A DNA stretch of 8,435 nt from Limnobacter sp. (lineage in GTDB: Bacteria; Pseudomonadota; Gammaproteobacteria; Burkholderiales; Burkholderiaceae_B). Below the pieces are notes generated by a model. The model searched no databases. It was not told the origin of the DNA and was given only the letters and a program-made list of their open reading frames with translations. Below, one piece after another: positions 1-6,939 of this stretch. The stretch spans positions 1 to 8,435 of the forward strand of contig JAAURO010000059.1 of the NCBI GenBank assembly GCA_012032215.1. Reading direction: 5' to 3'. A program made the translations under genes and the position numbers. Numbering within the stretch: position 1 is the stretch's first letter; each line of letters opens with the position of its first letter.

Positions 1-99
1 CCCCGGGGCGGTATTTTCAGGGTGCTTGGCATTCAGCAAACCACCACTGGGCGAACAAGCGGTGCAAGCACAAAACGAGAGGCCGCGTTATGGGCCTGA
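1..99 (+). CDS. 3' end of an upstream gene, possibly gspH (partial)
   Basis: The frame beginning at base 1 stays open and stops at TGA 97-99, overlapping the gspI start by 10 bases. Operon position (directly before gspI) makes the minor pseudopilin GspH the expected neighbour. The 32 visible residues carry no GspH hallmark that I recognise, and the other two forward frames are also open through this stretch. Because other genes in the window carry one-base indels, the true frame here could also be shifted. The identity rests on gene order alone. Confidence 0.25.
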   Translation, partial: PRGGIFRVLGIQQTTTGRTSGASTKREAALWA

Positions 100-475
100 C
101 CCGCGTCAGGCAACAGGGTTTTACCCTTATAGAAGCCCTGGTGGCCATGACACTCATTGCAGTAGCACTGATGGCCTGCCTGAAGGCCGCAGGTAATATG
201 AATGTGCGGCAAGATGAAATGCAAAACGGCAATATGCCTTGTGGAGCGCCAAAAGCATGGCCAACCATTTGCGTGTGGCCTCGGTGTTTCCGTCTGAGCA
301 AACCACCAACCGCCGCTGCGACCAGGCCAATTACCAGCTTAGCTGCCAGTCTGTAATTACCAACACGCCCAACCCCAATTTTAGGCGCGTTGAAATTTTG
401 GTGCGCGATGCTTTTACCCCTGAAGCAGGCAACCACCTGGCCCGTGTGGTGGTGTTTTTGAGCAGTGCCCCATGA
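90..475 (+). CDS. gspI: GspI minor pseudopilin, interrupted by a one-base frameshift
   Basis: T2SS minor pseudopilin. In the family it initiates the pseudopilus tip complex with GspJ and GspK in the inner membrane and periplasm after cleavage by the prepilin peptidase. The start ATG at 90 follows GAGAGG (77-82) with 7 bases spacing. The N-terminus shows a type III prepilin signal: RQQG then FTLIEALVAM, cleavage expected after Gly10, Glu at mature position 5, then a hydrophobic helix. As written, this frame leaves the family pattern after about codon 45 and stops at 356. The rest (QYALW, then NPNFRRVEILVRD and a hydrophobic end) lies in the next frame and stops at 473-475. Reading CAAAACGG (222-229) with one more A gives E-M-Q-K-R-Q-Y-A-L-W and a complete protein of 128 residues, a normal length for GspI. 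The stop overlaps the gspJ ATG as ATGA. Two Cys in the C-terminal part could pair. Functional if the indel is an error, otherwise a truncated pseudogene. Confidence 0.88.
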
Positions 476-1152
476 GCTGCCAACGCGCTAGCCAGCGGGG
501 CTTTACCCTGATTGAACTGCTGGTAGCGCTTGGCATTGTGGCCGTGCTGGCCATTCTTTCGTGGCAGGGGCTGGAAGAGGTGCTTAGGCTCGCCCGCAGG
601 CTGGACGCCAAAGACCTGCAACTGCAGCAAACCCAAGCGGTGTTTGCCCAGATGGAGCGAGACCTTTCGCAGGTGGAGCGTGGTAGCCAGACACAGGGCG
701 CACAACCCGACGGGGTGTCTGTATCGGGTGCGGGTCTGCAACTCAACACCACGGTACGCAACGAAAACCGTGCCGCCTACAAGCGCGAAACACTGTGGGC
801 CATACAGGACAATTTTTTGATACGAATTACCCGCCTGCCCCAAGACCCCGCCTCGGTTCAAACCAGCGATCCGCTTTTTTATTCGGGCATGAGCGTGCGC
901 CTGTGGCTGGAAGGCATCGGCTGGACAACACCCACCGGCTTTGGTGTTAACGCCGCGCTGAATTTTTCAACACCCGAGTACCAGGGCCAGCGCAACCCGC
1001 TGAATGCCGTTTCTGCCAATCAGCCCGGCCTTGCCGCAGACACCGGCAGTGAAAACGATCAGCGTGCACTGGTGCGTGCGGTGGAAGTTACGCTCACCCT
1101 GCCCAATGGCCAGGCCGTGCGCCAAATCCTGAAAACCGGAGGGCTGTACTGA
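472..1152 (+). CDS. gspJ: GspJ minor pseudopilin
   Basis: T2SS minor pseudopilin of 226 residues, intact. In the family it joins the GspI-GspK tip complex that caps the pseudopilus. The N-terminus is SQRG then FTLIELLVALGIVAVLAILS: a prepilin peptidase site after Gly10, Phe at mature +1, Glu at +5, and a hydrophobic helix to about residue 30. This is followed by an amphipathic stretch (QGLEEVLRLARRLD) continuing the N-terminal helix. The remaining residues form the periplasmic beta-rich head, including the RDLSQVERG-type segment common in GspJ and a C-terminal strand ending RQILKTGGLY. The ATG at 472 overlaps the gspI stop by 4 bases (ATGA). Its own ribosome site is weak, so coupling to gspI is likely. 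Length is within the usual GspJ range. The main alternative, a type IV pilus minor pilin, is ruled out by the neighbours. Confidence 0.94.
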   Translation: MSCQRASQRGFTLIELLVALGIVAVLAILSWQGLEEVLRLARRLDAKDLQLQQTQAVFAQMERDLSQVERGSQTQGAQPDGVSVSGAGLQLNTTVRNENRAAYKRETLWAIQDNFLIRITRLPQDPASVQTSDPLFYSGMSVRLWLEGIGWTTPTGFGVNAALNFSTPEYQGQRNPLNAVSANQPGLAADTGSENDQRALVRAVEVTLTLPNGQAVRQILKTGGLY

Positions 1153-2129
1153 TGCTCCTCTCATGCATTCGTTTGAATTCGCAGCGTGGTGCTGCGGTAA
1201 TTATGGCGCTGTTTGTGGTGGTGCTGTGCACGCTGGTGGTTGGGCCGTTGATCTGGACACTGTTTGCCACGGCCAAATCGATTTCAGTCAGTGCTGCGCG
1301 CGATCAAACGCAGGAGGTAGCCCTAAGCGGGCTGGATTGGGCGCGCGTCATTTTGCGTGAAGATGCGCGCGTGTCTACTTTCGATGCGCTCACCGAACCT
1401 TGGGCAGTTCCGTTGTCTGAAAGCCGCCTGAACGAGGGTCTGATGCGCCGTGGCGAAAGTGCCTCCAACCTCCAAGACCGCGACACCTCCATCACAGGTC
1501 GCATTGAGGACGCACAAGGCCGCTTTAATCTGCGCAATCTGGGTGAAGATTCGCTCCAGCTTCAGGAGTGGACCGCCGCCTTCAACCGATTGTGTACACT
1601 GCTGGGCGTGGCGCAGTCAGACGTGGAAACCATTCAAACCGTGCTGGGCAGCATGTTTACCAAAAACACGGAATCAGGGCTGCTTAACGAGCCCGGGGTA
1701 ATCCAGCCAATTGTCCCCAAAATTCCTGTCGAGGTGCCCGCCCAACAGTGGGCAGAGTTTCGTGGTCAATACAATTTATCGGATGAAGCCTGGCAACAAC
1801 TGGCACCGTACGTGGTAATACTGCCCAAACCCACACTGGTGAATGTAAACACGGCCAGCGCAGAAGTAGTGTATGCCTCAATTGAGGGCTTGAGCTTTGC
1901 CGATGCACAGGGCATTGTGAGCTACCGGGAGCGGGTCGCCTACAAAGAGTTGAGCGACCTTCGAGCTGCCGTTAACGTGAATACTGAGCAAAACAATGCT
2001 CTAATTGATGTTACAAGCCAGTACTTTCTGGTGGAAGGTAGAGCTCAGGTACAGGAAGCGATAGTAAAAACCAGTGCATTGCTGCAGAGGAAAGATCTGC
2101 GCGTTTACGTGCTGTGGAGACACGATTGA
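1152..2129 (+). CDS. gspK: GspK minor pseudopilin (pseudopilus tip)
   Basis: T2SS protein K of 325 residues, intact. In the family it is the large minor pseudopilin that sits at the very tip of the pseudopilus. The N-terminus is NSQRG then AAVIMALFVVVLCTLVVGPLI: a prepilin cleavage site after Gly13 and a hydrophobic helix that lacks Glu at mature position 5, as is characteristic of GspK rather than an oddity. Family marks follow: EPWAVPL (about residue 78), RIEDAQGRFNLRNL (about 116-129), VNVNTASAEVVYAS near residue 235 in a helix-hairpin-like segment, and YFLVEGRAQV near the end. The ATG at 1152 overlaps the gspJ stop (TGATG). A good ribosome site, GGAGGG at 1138-1143, lies 8 bases upstream. 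The stop at 2127-2129 overlaps the TTG start proposed for gspL. Confidence 0.95.
   Translation: MLLSCIRLNSQRGAAVIMALFVVVLCTLVVGPLIWTLFATAKSISVSAARDQTQEVALSGLDWARVILREDARVSTFDALTEPWAVPLSESRLNEGLMRRGESASNLQDRDTSITGRIEDAQGRFNLRNLGEDSLQLQEWTAAFNRLCTLLGVAQSDVETIQTVLGSMFTKNTESGLLNEPGVIQPIVPKIPVEVPAQQWAEFRGQYNLSDEAWQQLAPYVVILPKPTLVNVNTASAEVVYASIEGLSFADAQGIVSYRERVAYKELSDLRAAVNVNTEQNNALIDVTSQYFLVEGRAQVQEAIVKTSALLQRKDLRVYVLWRHD
2116..2120 (+). promoter_or_regulatory. Ribosome binding site that sets the gspL start at TTG 2126
   Basis: GGAGA lies 5 bases before TTG 2126. A GTG at 2114 opens the same frame earlier but would lie on top of this site, so TTG is the better start. The TTG also gives a 4-base TTGA overlap with the gspK stop, matching the ATGA overlaps elsewhere in the operon. 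Confidence 0.65.
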
Positions 2130-3397
2130 AAAAAGCTCAGTCCGCATTAACGGTCTGGTGGCCTGCCGAACAGGAGATCACCCAGGCCGAAGAAGCAGGC
2201 AAAATTCCGAGGGTGCGCTTTAGCGTGCAAGGCACCAATGGGCAAATATTGCACCGGGGCCACGAAGCGCTGAACCTGCTACCGGGTAACCTGCCGTGCC
2301 TGGTGTTGCTGCACCCACTGGAAGTAGGGCATTTGCGCCTGACACTCCCCCCAATCAGCGGCAGGAAACTGCGCGATGCCATTCCCTTTCTGGCAGAACC
2401 GCAACTCATGAACGACCCGGAAGAAAACCTGTTTGCGCTGCACCCGAATTACCTGAAAAGCAGCGCGTCGCAAGATGCATTGGTTACCGTGGTAAGCAAG
2501 CAAACCTTACGCCGCCTGGCCGCATTGTGCCGTCAACATGGTTTGCAACCAGCGGCAGTTAGCTGCGAAACCTTGCGCCAAACCGCTGCAACCGTGCTGT
2601 GGATAACCGGCGAAACACTGGTGCTGGGCAGCCCCAGCGAGCCACCCCTGGCGCTGCCCCTTAAAGCAGCACGTGCCATGGCTGCACTGTGTAAAAAACG
2701 CGCCGAACTGCCAGGCACCAACCCAGGGAAAAACGCAGGGCAAGCCGCCGGCCACGCTGTTGTGTTTACCCCTGAAGACGACCTGCCCAAGTTGCAGGGG
2801 CTGGGGTTTTCTGGTTTGCAGGTGGCCTCTAACCACGTGGCCCCGGTGCAATCGTTGCTTGACAGGCCTGTGTGCTCGGCCGACGAGCTTCGCAAGCTGG
2901 GTGTTAAAGTGGATCGCTCTTCGGTGGGCGATTTAAGCAAGCTGCTGTGGCCTGCCGCCGTGCTGGGAATTACCGCACTGGCAGGCGTAAACGCCTTGGC
3001 TTTCAAGGTGGCGCAAACCCAGTTCAGTATCGAACAAACCATTGCCCAAACCTACCACGAGGCGCTGCCGGATGTGCCCATGGTGGCAGACCCGCTGTTG
3101 CTGTTGCAACGTGAAAAAAAGGCACTGAATGCGGGCATGCAGGTTACACCCGGCGAAGGCGTGAGCTTTTTGCTGCACGAGGCAGGCCAGGCGCTGGACA
3201 ACGCGCCTTTTAATAGCCTGAACTCGCTTCACTGGAACGGCCAGACCCTGAGCCTGGTGTTTAACAGCAGTGTGCAAGCAGCCACTCAGGAAGAAGCACT
3301 GGCCCGGCTCAAGGGCAGGCCCGTGCAGGCACGCTGGCTTAGCGCTGCCGGAACGCCTGGCCCGGTGCTGGAAATTTCCGCAAAGGCCGGCACATGA
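2126..3397 (+). CDS. gspL: GspL inner-membrane platform protein
   Basis: Bitopic inner-membrane protein of the T2SS platform, 423 residues from TTG 2126. In the family its cytoplasmic actin-like domain binds the N-terminus of GspE, and its periplasmic ferredoxin-like domain pairs with GspM. Residues 1 to about 245 are the cytoplasmic part. The segment ISGRKLRDAIPFLAEPQLMNDPE (about residues 76-98) matches the GspL pattern in which a pilus-assembly-like domain is followed by an acidic loop. One transmembrane helix, WPAAVLGITALAGVNALAF, lies near residues 275-295. The C-terminal periplasmic domain follows a linker and ends with a short beta-rich fold (LHWNGQTLSLVF and onward). The gene is intact. 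Its stop overlaps the gspM ATG as ATGA. An upstream GTG at 2114 would add four residues. Confidence 0.92.
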   Translation: MKKAQSALTVWWPAEQEITQAEEAGKIPRVRFSVQGTNGQILHRGHEALNLLPGNLPCLVLLHPLEVGHLRLTLPPISGRKLRDAIPFLAEPQLMNDPEENLFALHPNYLKSSASQDALVTVVSKQTLRRLAALCRQHGLQPAAVSCETLRQTAATVLWITGETLVLGSPSEPPLALPLKAARAMAALCKKRAELPGTNPGKNAGQAAGHAVVFTPEDDLPKLQGLGFSGLQVASNHVAPVQSLLDRPVCSADELRKLGVKVDRSSVGDLSKLLWPAAVLGITALAGVNALAFKVAQTQFSIEQTIAQTYHEALPDVPMVADPLLLLQREKKALNAGMQVTPGEGVSFLLHEAGQALDNAPFNSLNSLHWNGQTLSLVFNSSVQAATQEEALARLKGRPVQARWLSAAGTPGPVLEISAKAGT

Positions 3398-3897
3398 AAA
3401 AATGGCAACGGTCACTGGAAACCCGGCTGGACGAACTGGCCCCCCGTGAACGGCGTTTGCTGCTAGGGGGGGTGCTGTTCGGAGCATTGGCGCTGTGCTG
3501 GCTGGTGGCATTTGAGCCTGCCTTGCAACTGATAGAAAACGCGGAAGAAAAACAGGCTTCCCTGCTGCAAAAGGCCTCTGAGGTAAAGCGCGAAGCCGCC
3601 CAGTTACAAGCCCTGCAAAGCGCACGCTCACGCGTAGTGGTGCCACCCAACGAAATGGACAAACGGTTAATCCGCCTACTGGCAGACAACAACCTGAGCC
3701 CCCAAGCCAGCGTCAGCCGCACCGAAGAAGGCGAAATTCTGGTGGAACTCACCAATGCCTCTGCCGCAGGCACTCTGCAATGGCTGGCACAGACCGAAAG
3801 CCTGTCCAACCTCACCCTGGCGCAAACCCAATTCGCCAAGGTACAGCCCGGAACGGTCACAGGCACCTTTCTGTTTAACCAAACCCGCACACCATGA
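3394..3897 (+). CDS. gspM: GspM inner-membrane platform protein
   Basis: T2SS protein M of 167 residues, intact. In the family it is a small bitopic protein that dimerises, partners GspL and helps hold the GspE-GspF platform. A short basic cytoplasmic start (MKKWQRSLETRLDELAPRER) precedes one transmembrane helix at about residues 22-40 (LLLGGVLFGALALCWLVAF). Next comes a charged, Ala- and Gln-rich helix at about 48-72, likely a coiled coil. A periplasmic ferredoxin-like domain follows, marked by NNLSPQASV, EGEILVEL and LQWLAQTESLSNLTLAQTQF. The L-M pairing, with overlapping ATGA, is the usual arrangement. Size and topology fit GspM well. Sequence identity within this family is low, so position contributes to the call. 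Confidence 0.92.
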   Translation: MKKWQRSLETRLDELAPRERRLLLGGVLFGALALCWLVAFEPALQLIENAEEKQASLLQKASEVKREAAQLQALQSARSRVVVPPNEMDKRLIRLLADNNLSPQASVSRTEEGEILVELTNASAAGTLQWLAQTESLSNLTLAQTQFAKVQPGTVTGTFLFNQTRTP

Positions 3898-4634
3898 GCA
3901 CGAACCTCTGGAAAAAAACCACCGTGATGTTGGGCGTTGCCTTGGTGGTGTTCCTGTTTAACCTGCCAGCGCACTTGGTTGGTGGCAAACTGTACACGCT
4001 GTCTGGACAGCGAGTGTGCGTGTTTAACACCAGCGGCACCGTATGGAGCGGACAAGCCCAGATCGGCCTTTCCAACGGCCACGAATGCAAGGCCGTGCCC
4101 AACCCGTTAACGTGGCATCTGGTGGCATTGGATAGCGATTCCTGGCTGGGAATCCGGTTTGACCATTCTGCGCTGATTCACCCTGCGCAACTCGGGCTTA
4201 GCGCCGAAGGGGTTCACCTGAACGCGTCAGAACTGCAGTTACCGGCCAGTTGGCTTAGCGCACTTGGGGCACCTTTTAACACCATCCGGCCAGAAGGTGT
4301 GTTACACATCAACTGGGCACGGGTGAACGTGTTAAACCCCGATCTGAAAATAGAAATTCGCTGGCGCGATGCCCAGTCTGCCCTGGCCAGTATTCGCCCG
4401 TTGGGTGATTACCTGCTCAGCCTGAATGGCCATGCAGGCAAGCAGATCAACCTGAAGCTAGATACGCTAAACGGCCCCTTGAACCTGCAAGGCCAAGGGG
4501 TGTTACAACCCGGTCAGCGCGTACAGTTTCAGGGATACGCGTGGCCCAGTGAAAACAGCCGGGCTGCATTAACCGGGCTGCTCAGCCAAATGGGGCAGCA
4601 GGATGGTCAGCGTTATCGGCTAGGTGTATTTTGA
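3894..4634 (+). CDS. gspN: GspN type II secretion accessory protein
   Basis: T2SS protein N of 246 residues, intact. It is an accessory inner-membrane component present in only some T2SS operons and its role is poorly defined. One N-terminal transmembrane helix lies at about residues 10-26 (TVMLGVALVVFLFNLPA). It is followed by a periplasmic beta-rich region with GspN-like segments: AHLVGGKLYTLSG, SGTVWSGQAQIGL (the glycine-flanked GTVW motif of GspN), WARVNVLNPDLKIEIRW, and a C-terminal SRAALTGLLSQMGQQDGQRYRLGVF that resembles the conserved GspN end. The ATG at 3894 overlaps the gspM stop (ATGA). The stop at 4632-4634 overlaps the first ATG of gspD (TGATG). Position after gspM and directly before gspD fits the family. 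Confidence 0.92.
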   Translation: MSTNLWKKTTVMLGVALVVFLFNLPAHLVGGKLYTLSGQRVCVFNTSGTVWSGQAQIGLSNGHECKAVPNPLTWHLVALDSDSWLGIRFDHSALIHPAQLGLSAEGVHLNASELQLPASWLSALGAPFNTIRPEGVLHINWARVNVLNPDLKIEIRWRDAQSALASIRPLGDYLLSLNGHAGKQINLKLDTLNGPLNLQGQGVLQPGQRVQFQGYAWPSENSRAALTGLLSQMGQQDGQRYRLGVF

Positions 4635-6939
4635 TGAAAACAACCGCTAAACATGCTTGCCAAGGTGGTGAATTGGAGATGGTCTTGAGAAAAACCCGGT
4701 TCAGACCCCACAGTCTGCCAGTGGCTGTAGTGCTGCTACTGCTTGCCAGTAGCGGGCCTGCCTTTGCCCAGTACAACCCCAGAAATACGCCTGAACTTAC
4801 CATTGAGAACGCACCACTTCAGGAAGCAGCACCAGAAACAACGCCGGTCGCGCCACCCCAACCCGTTTACCAGGCACCCCGCAGCGTGCCTGCACCCACA
4901 AAGCCAGCACCTGTACGCATAGAAGCCACTCGCGTTGAACCAGACCGCAACGAAGACCGCTTTGCGCTGAATTTCGTGAATGCCGACATTACCGCCGTGG
5001 TGCGGGCAGTGGGCTCTTTTACCAATCAAACCTACGTGGTAGACCCCCGTGTGCGCGGCACCATTTCGCTGGTATCGCCTGAACCCTTAACCCGTACCGA
5101 GGCCCGCAATGCGCTGCTGGCGGCCCTGCGCCTGCAAGGCTTTACCATGGTGGAATCGGGCGGCATATCAAAAGTGGTTCCCGAAAACGATGCCAAAATA
5201 CAGGCCGCCTCGGTAGACCCCAAAAAAGCCTACCGGGGCAGCAACAACGCGATTGTTACGCAAGTGTTCCAGCTGAACTACGAATCGGCCACCGCCATGG
5301 TGCCCGTGCTGCGCCCCCTGATTGCCCCCAACAACACTATTGCCGCCTACCCCAACAACAACACACTGGTAATTACCGATTACGCCGACAACCTGCAACG
5401 CATTGCGCGCATTATTGCCTCGATAGACGGCCCGGCATCAGCCGATTTGCAAATAGTGCCCCTGGAACACGCCCTGGCTGTAGACCTGGCCGCCATTGTG
5501 AACCACATGCTTGATGAAAGCGCACGCGGTGCAGGCGTGGATTCTGGCCAGCGCCTGACCGTTATGGCCGACCCCCGCAGCAACAGCCTGCTGCTGCGCT
5601 CGCCCAGCAAGGCCCGCATGGCCGCCGCCAAAGACCTGATTACGCGGCTGGACACCCCCACCACTCAACCCGGCAACGTGTGGGTGGTCTACCTGAAAAA
5701 CGCCGAAGCCCCCAAACTGGCCAAAAACGCTGCAATCGATACTCAGCAAAAACCCCGCCATTGTGCAGGCCAACTCGGGGCTTTCGCGCAGCAATCCAAA
5801 CGATGCCGGTAATGCAACCAGCAATGCTGGCAATGAAGCATCCGGCAATGCAGCGGGTGGCGCAAGCAGCGAATTGAGTAACGCCTCGGGCAGCGGGGAA
5901 GGTTTAAGCGCAGGCATTGTGCAGGCGGACTCGGCCACCAATGCACTGATTATTACCGCCCCCGAACCCATTTACCGCAACATTCGCTCCATTATTGAAA
6001 AACTGGACGTGCGCCGCGCCCAGGTGTTTGTAGAAAGCCTGATTGTGGAAGTATCCACCGACAAAGCCGCCGAATTCGGCATTCAGTTTCAAGGGCTTTC
6101 CGGTGTTTCTGATAGCAATGCGCGGCTGATAGGCGGCACCAATTTTAACGACGCCGGTTCCGGCAAAAACATACTGGGTGCATCCACCAATCTGGGCACC
6201 ATTGGCCGTGGGTTGAACATTGGCGTCATTGATGGCCAGGTGGATGTGCCCGGCATAGGCACCATTTCCAATCTGGGCTTTTTGGCACGCGCTCTGGAGA
6301 GCAAGGCCAATGCCAATATTTTGTCCACACCCAACATTCTTACGCTCGACAACGAAGAAGCCAAAATTGTAATCGGCCAGAACGTGCCCTTTATCACCGG
6401 GCAATTTACCAGCACCGGCAGCGGCAACGGCAGCACGGTCAACCCCTTCCAAACCATTGAACGGCAAGATGTAGGCCTTACCCTGCGCGTCAAACCCCAG
6501 GTATCCGAAGGTGGCGTGGTGAAACTGGGCATCTACCAAGAGGTTTCCACCGTGGTAGACAGCGCCAACGCATCGGGGGTTATTACCAATAAACGCTCCA
6601 TTGACTCCAACGTACTGGTGGAAAGCGGCAACATTATTGTGCTGGGTGGTCTGGTGGAAGACCGCGTAACCGGCACCGAAGAAAAAGTACCCGGCCTGGG
6701 TGACTTGCCCATCGTAGGCAACCTGTTCCGCTACGACAACCGCCGCCGCGTTAAAACCAACCTCATGGTGTTTTTGCGGCCCGTGGTGATGCGCGATGAA
6801 AACCAGTCGCAAAGCATCGTCACCGACCGCTACGACTACATGCGCGGCGTTCAACAAGACAACCAGTTGCGCAAACATTTTGCCCTGCCAGACATGCCCG
6901 CGCCTGAACTGCCGCCGCTTTCAGGGAGGCCAGCCTTGA
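4634..6939 (+). CDS. gspD: GspD outer-membrane secretin, with one internal frameshift and no stop in the frame it ends in
   Basis: T2SS secretin; in the family a 15-mer forms the outer-membrane gate for folded exoproteins. Counting from ATG 4634, the signal peptide core PVAVVLLLLASSGPAFA ends at about residue 45, followed by a Pro/Ala-rich linker. Domains in order: N0 about 109-188 (RFALNFVNADITAVVRAVG), N1 about 207-265, N2 about 271-345, N3 from about 349 with an S/G/N-rich insert at about 381-425, then the secretin barrel with VPGLGDLPIVGNLF near 685-698, and a C-terminal tail typical of the S-domain region. The reading frame breaks at CCAAAAACG (5721-5729): it continues only to 5812. Removing one A restores LKNAEAPKLAKTLQSILSK and NPAIVQANSG. 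The end is also odd. This frame has no stop before gspE, whereas TGA at 6937-6939 in the +1 frame would overlap the gspE start as TTGA. With both indels fixed the protein is about 767 residues, normal for GspD. A TTG at 4685 is an alternative start giving a cleaner signal peptide. Confidence 0.92.
4675..4678 (+). promoter_or_regulatory. Possible ribosome binding site for an alternative gspD start at TTG 4685
   Basis: GGAG lies 6 bases before TTG 4685. Starting there gives a compact signal peptide: a basic n-region (RKTRFRPH), a hydrophobic core and a cleavage site after AFA. The ATG at 4634 has a weaker upstream site but overlaps the gspN stop, like the other junctions. I cannot decide between the two. 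Confidence 0.4.
5808..5852 (+). repeat. Degenerate 9-base repeats in the GspD N3 insert
   Basis: Four imperfect copies of GGCAATGCA occur at 5808-5816, 5820-5828, 5829-5837 and 5844-5852, all in the restored gspD frame. They encode Gly/Ser-Asn-Ala/Glu units within a longer Ser/Gly/Asn/Ala-rich stretch. The units are multiples of three, so copy-number change would not shift the frame. The stretch probably forms a flexible loop of the N3 domain facing the periplasmic channel. Confidence 0.5.
6923..6929 (+). promoter_or_regulatory. Strong ribosome binding site for gspE (TTG start at 6936)
   Basis: AGGGAGG lies 6 bases before TTG 6936. It is among the strongest Shine-Dalgarno matches in the window and marks a separate start for GspE inside what otherwise reads as one continuous GspD-GspE frame. 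It therefore argues against a natural fusion. Confidence 0.75.

Noticed and set aside
222..230. Programmed -1 ribosomal frameshift in gspI
   Set aside because: A four-A run is short for slippage, there is no X-XXY-YYZ heptamer and no clear downstream stem was seen. GspI is not known to need recoding.
331..861. Minus-strand open frame of 176 codons across gspI/gspJ
   Set aside because: It is antisense to well-conserved pseudopilin genes and has no family features.
4600..4690. Promoter or terminator between gspN and gspD
   Set aside because: The genes overlap; no stem-loop with a T run and no convincing -35/-10 pair was seen.
5904..6878. Long open frame of 324 codons on the minus strand
   Set aside because: It is antisense to the conserved secretin barrel, has a biased composition, and shows no recognised domain. 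It is a shadow of GspD codon usage.
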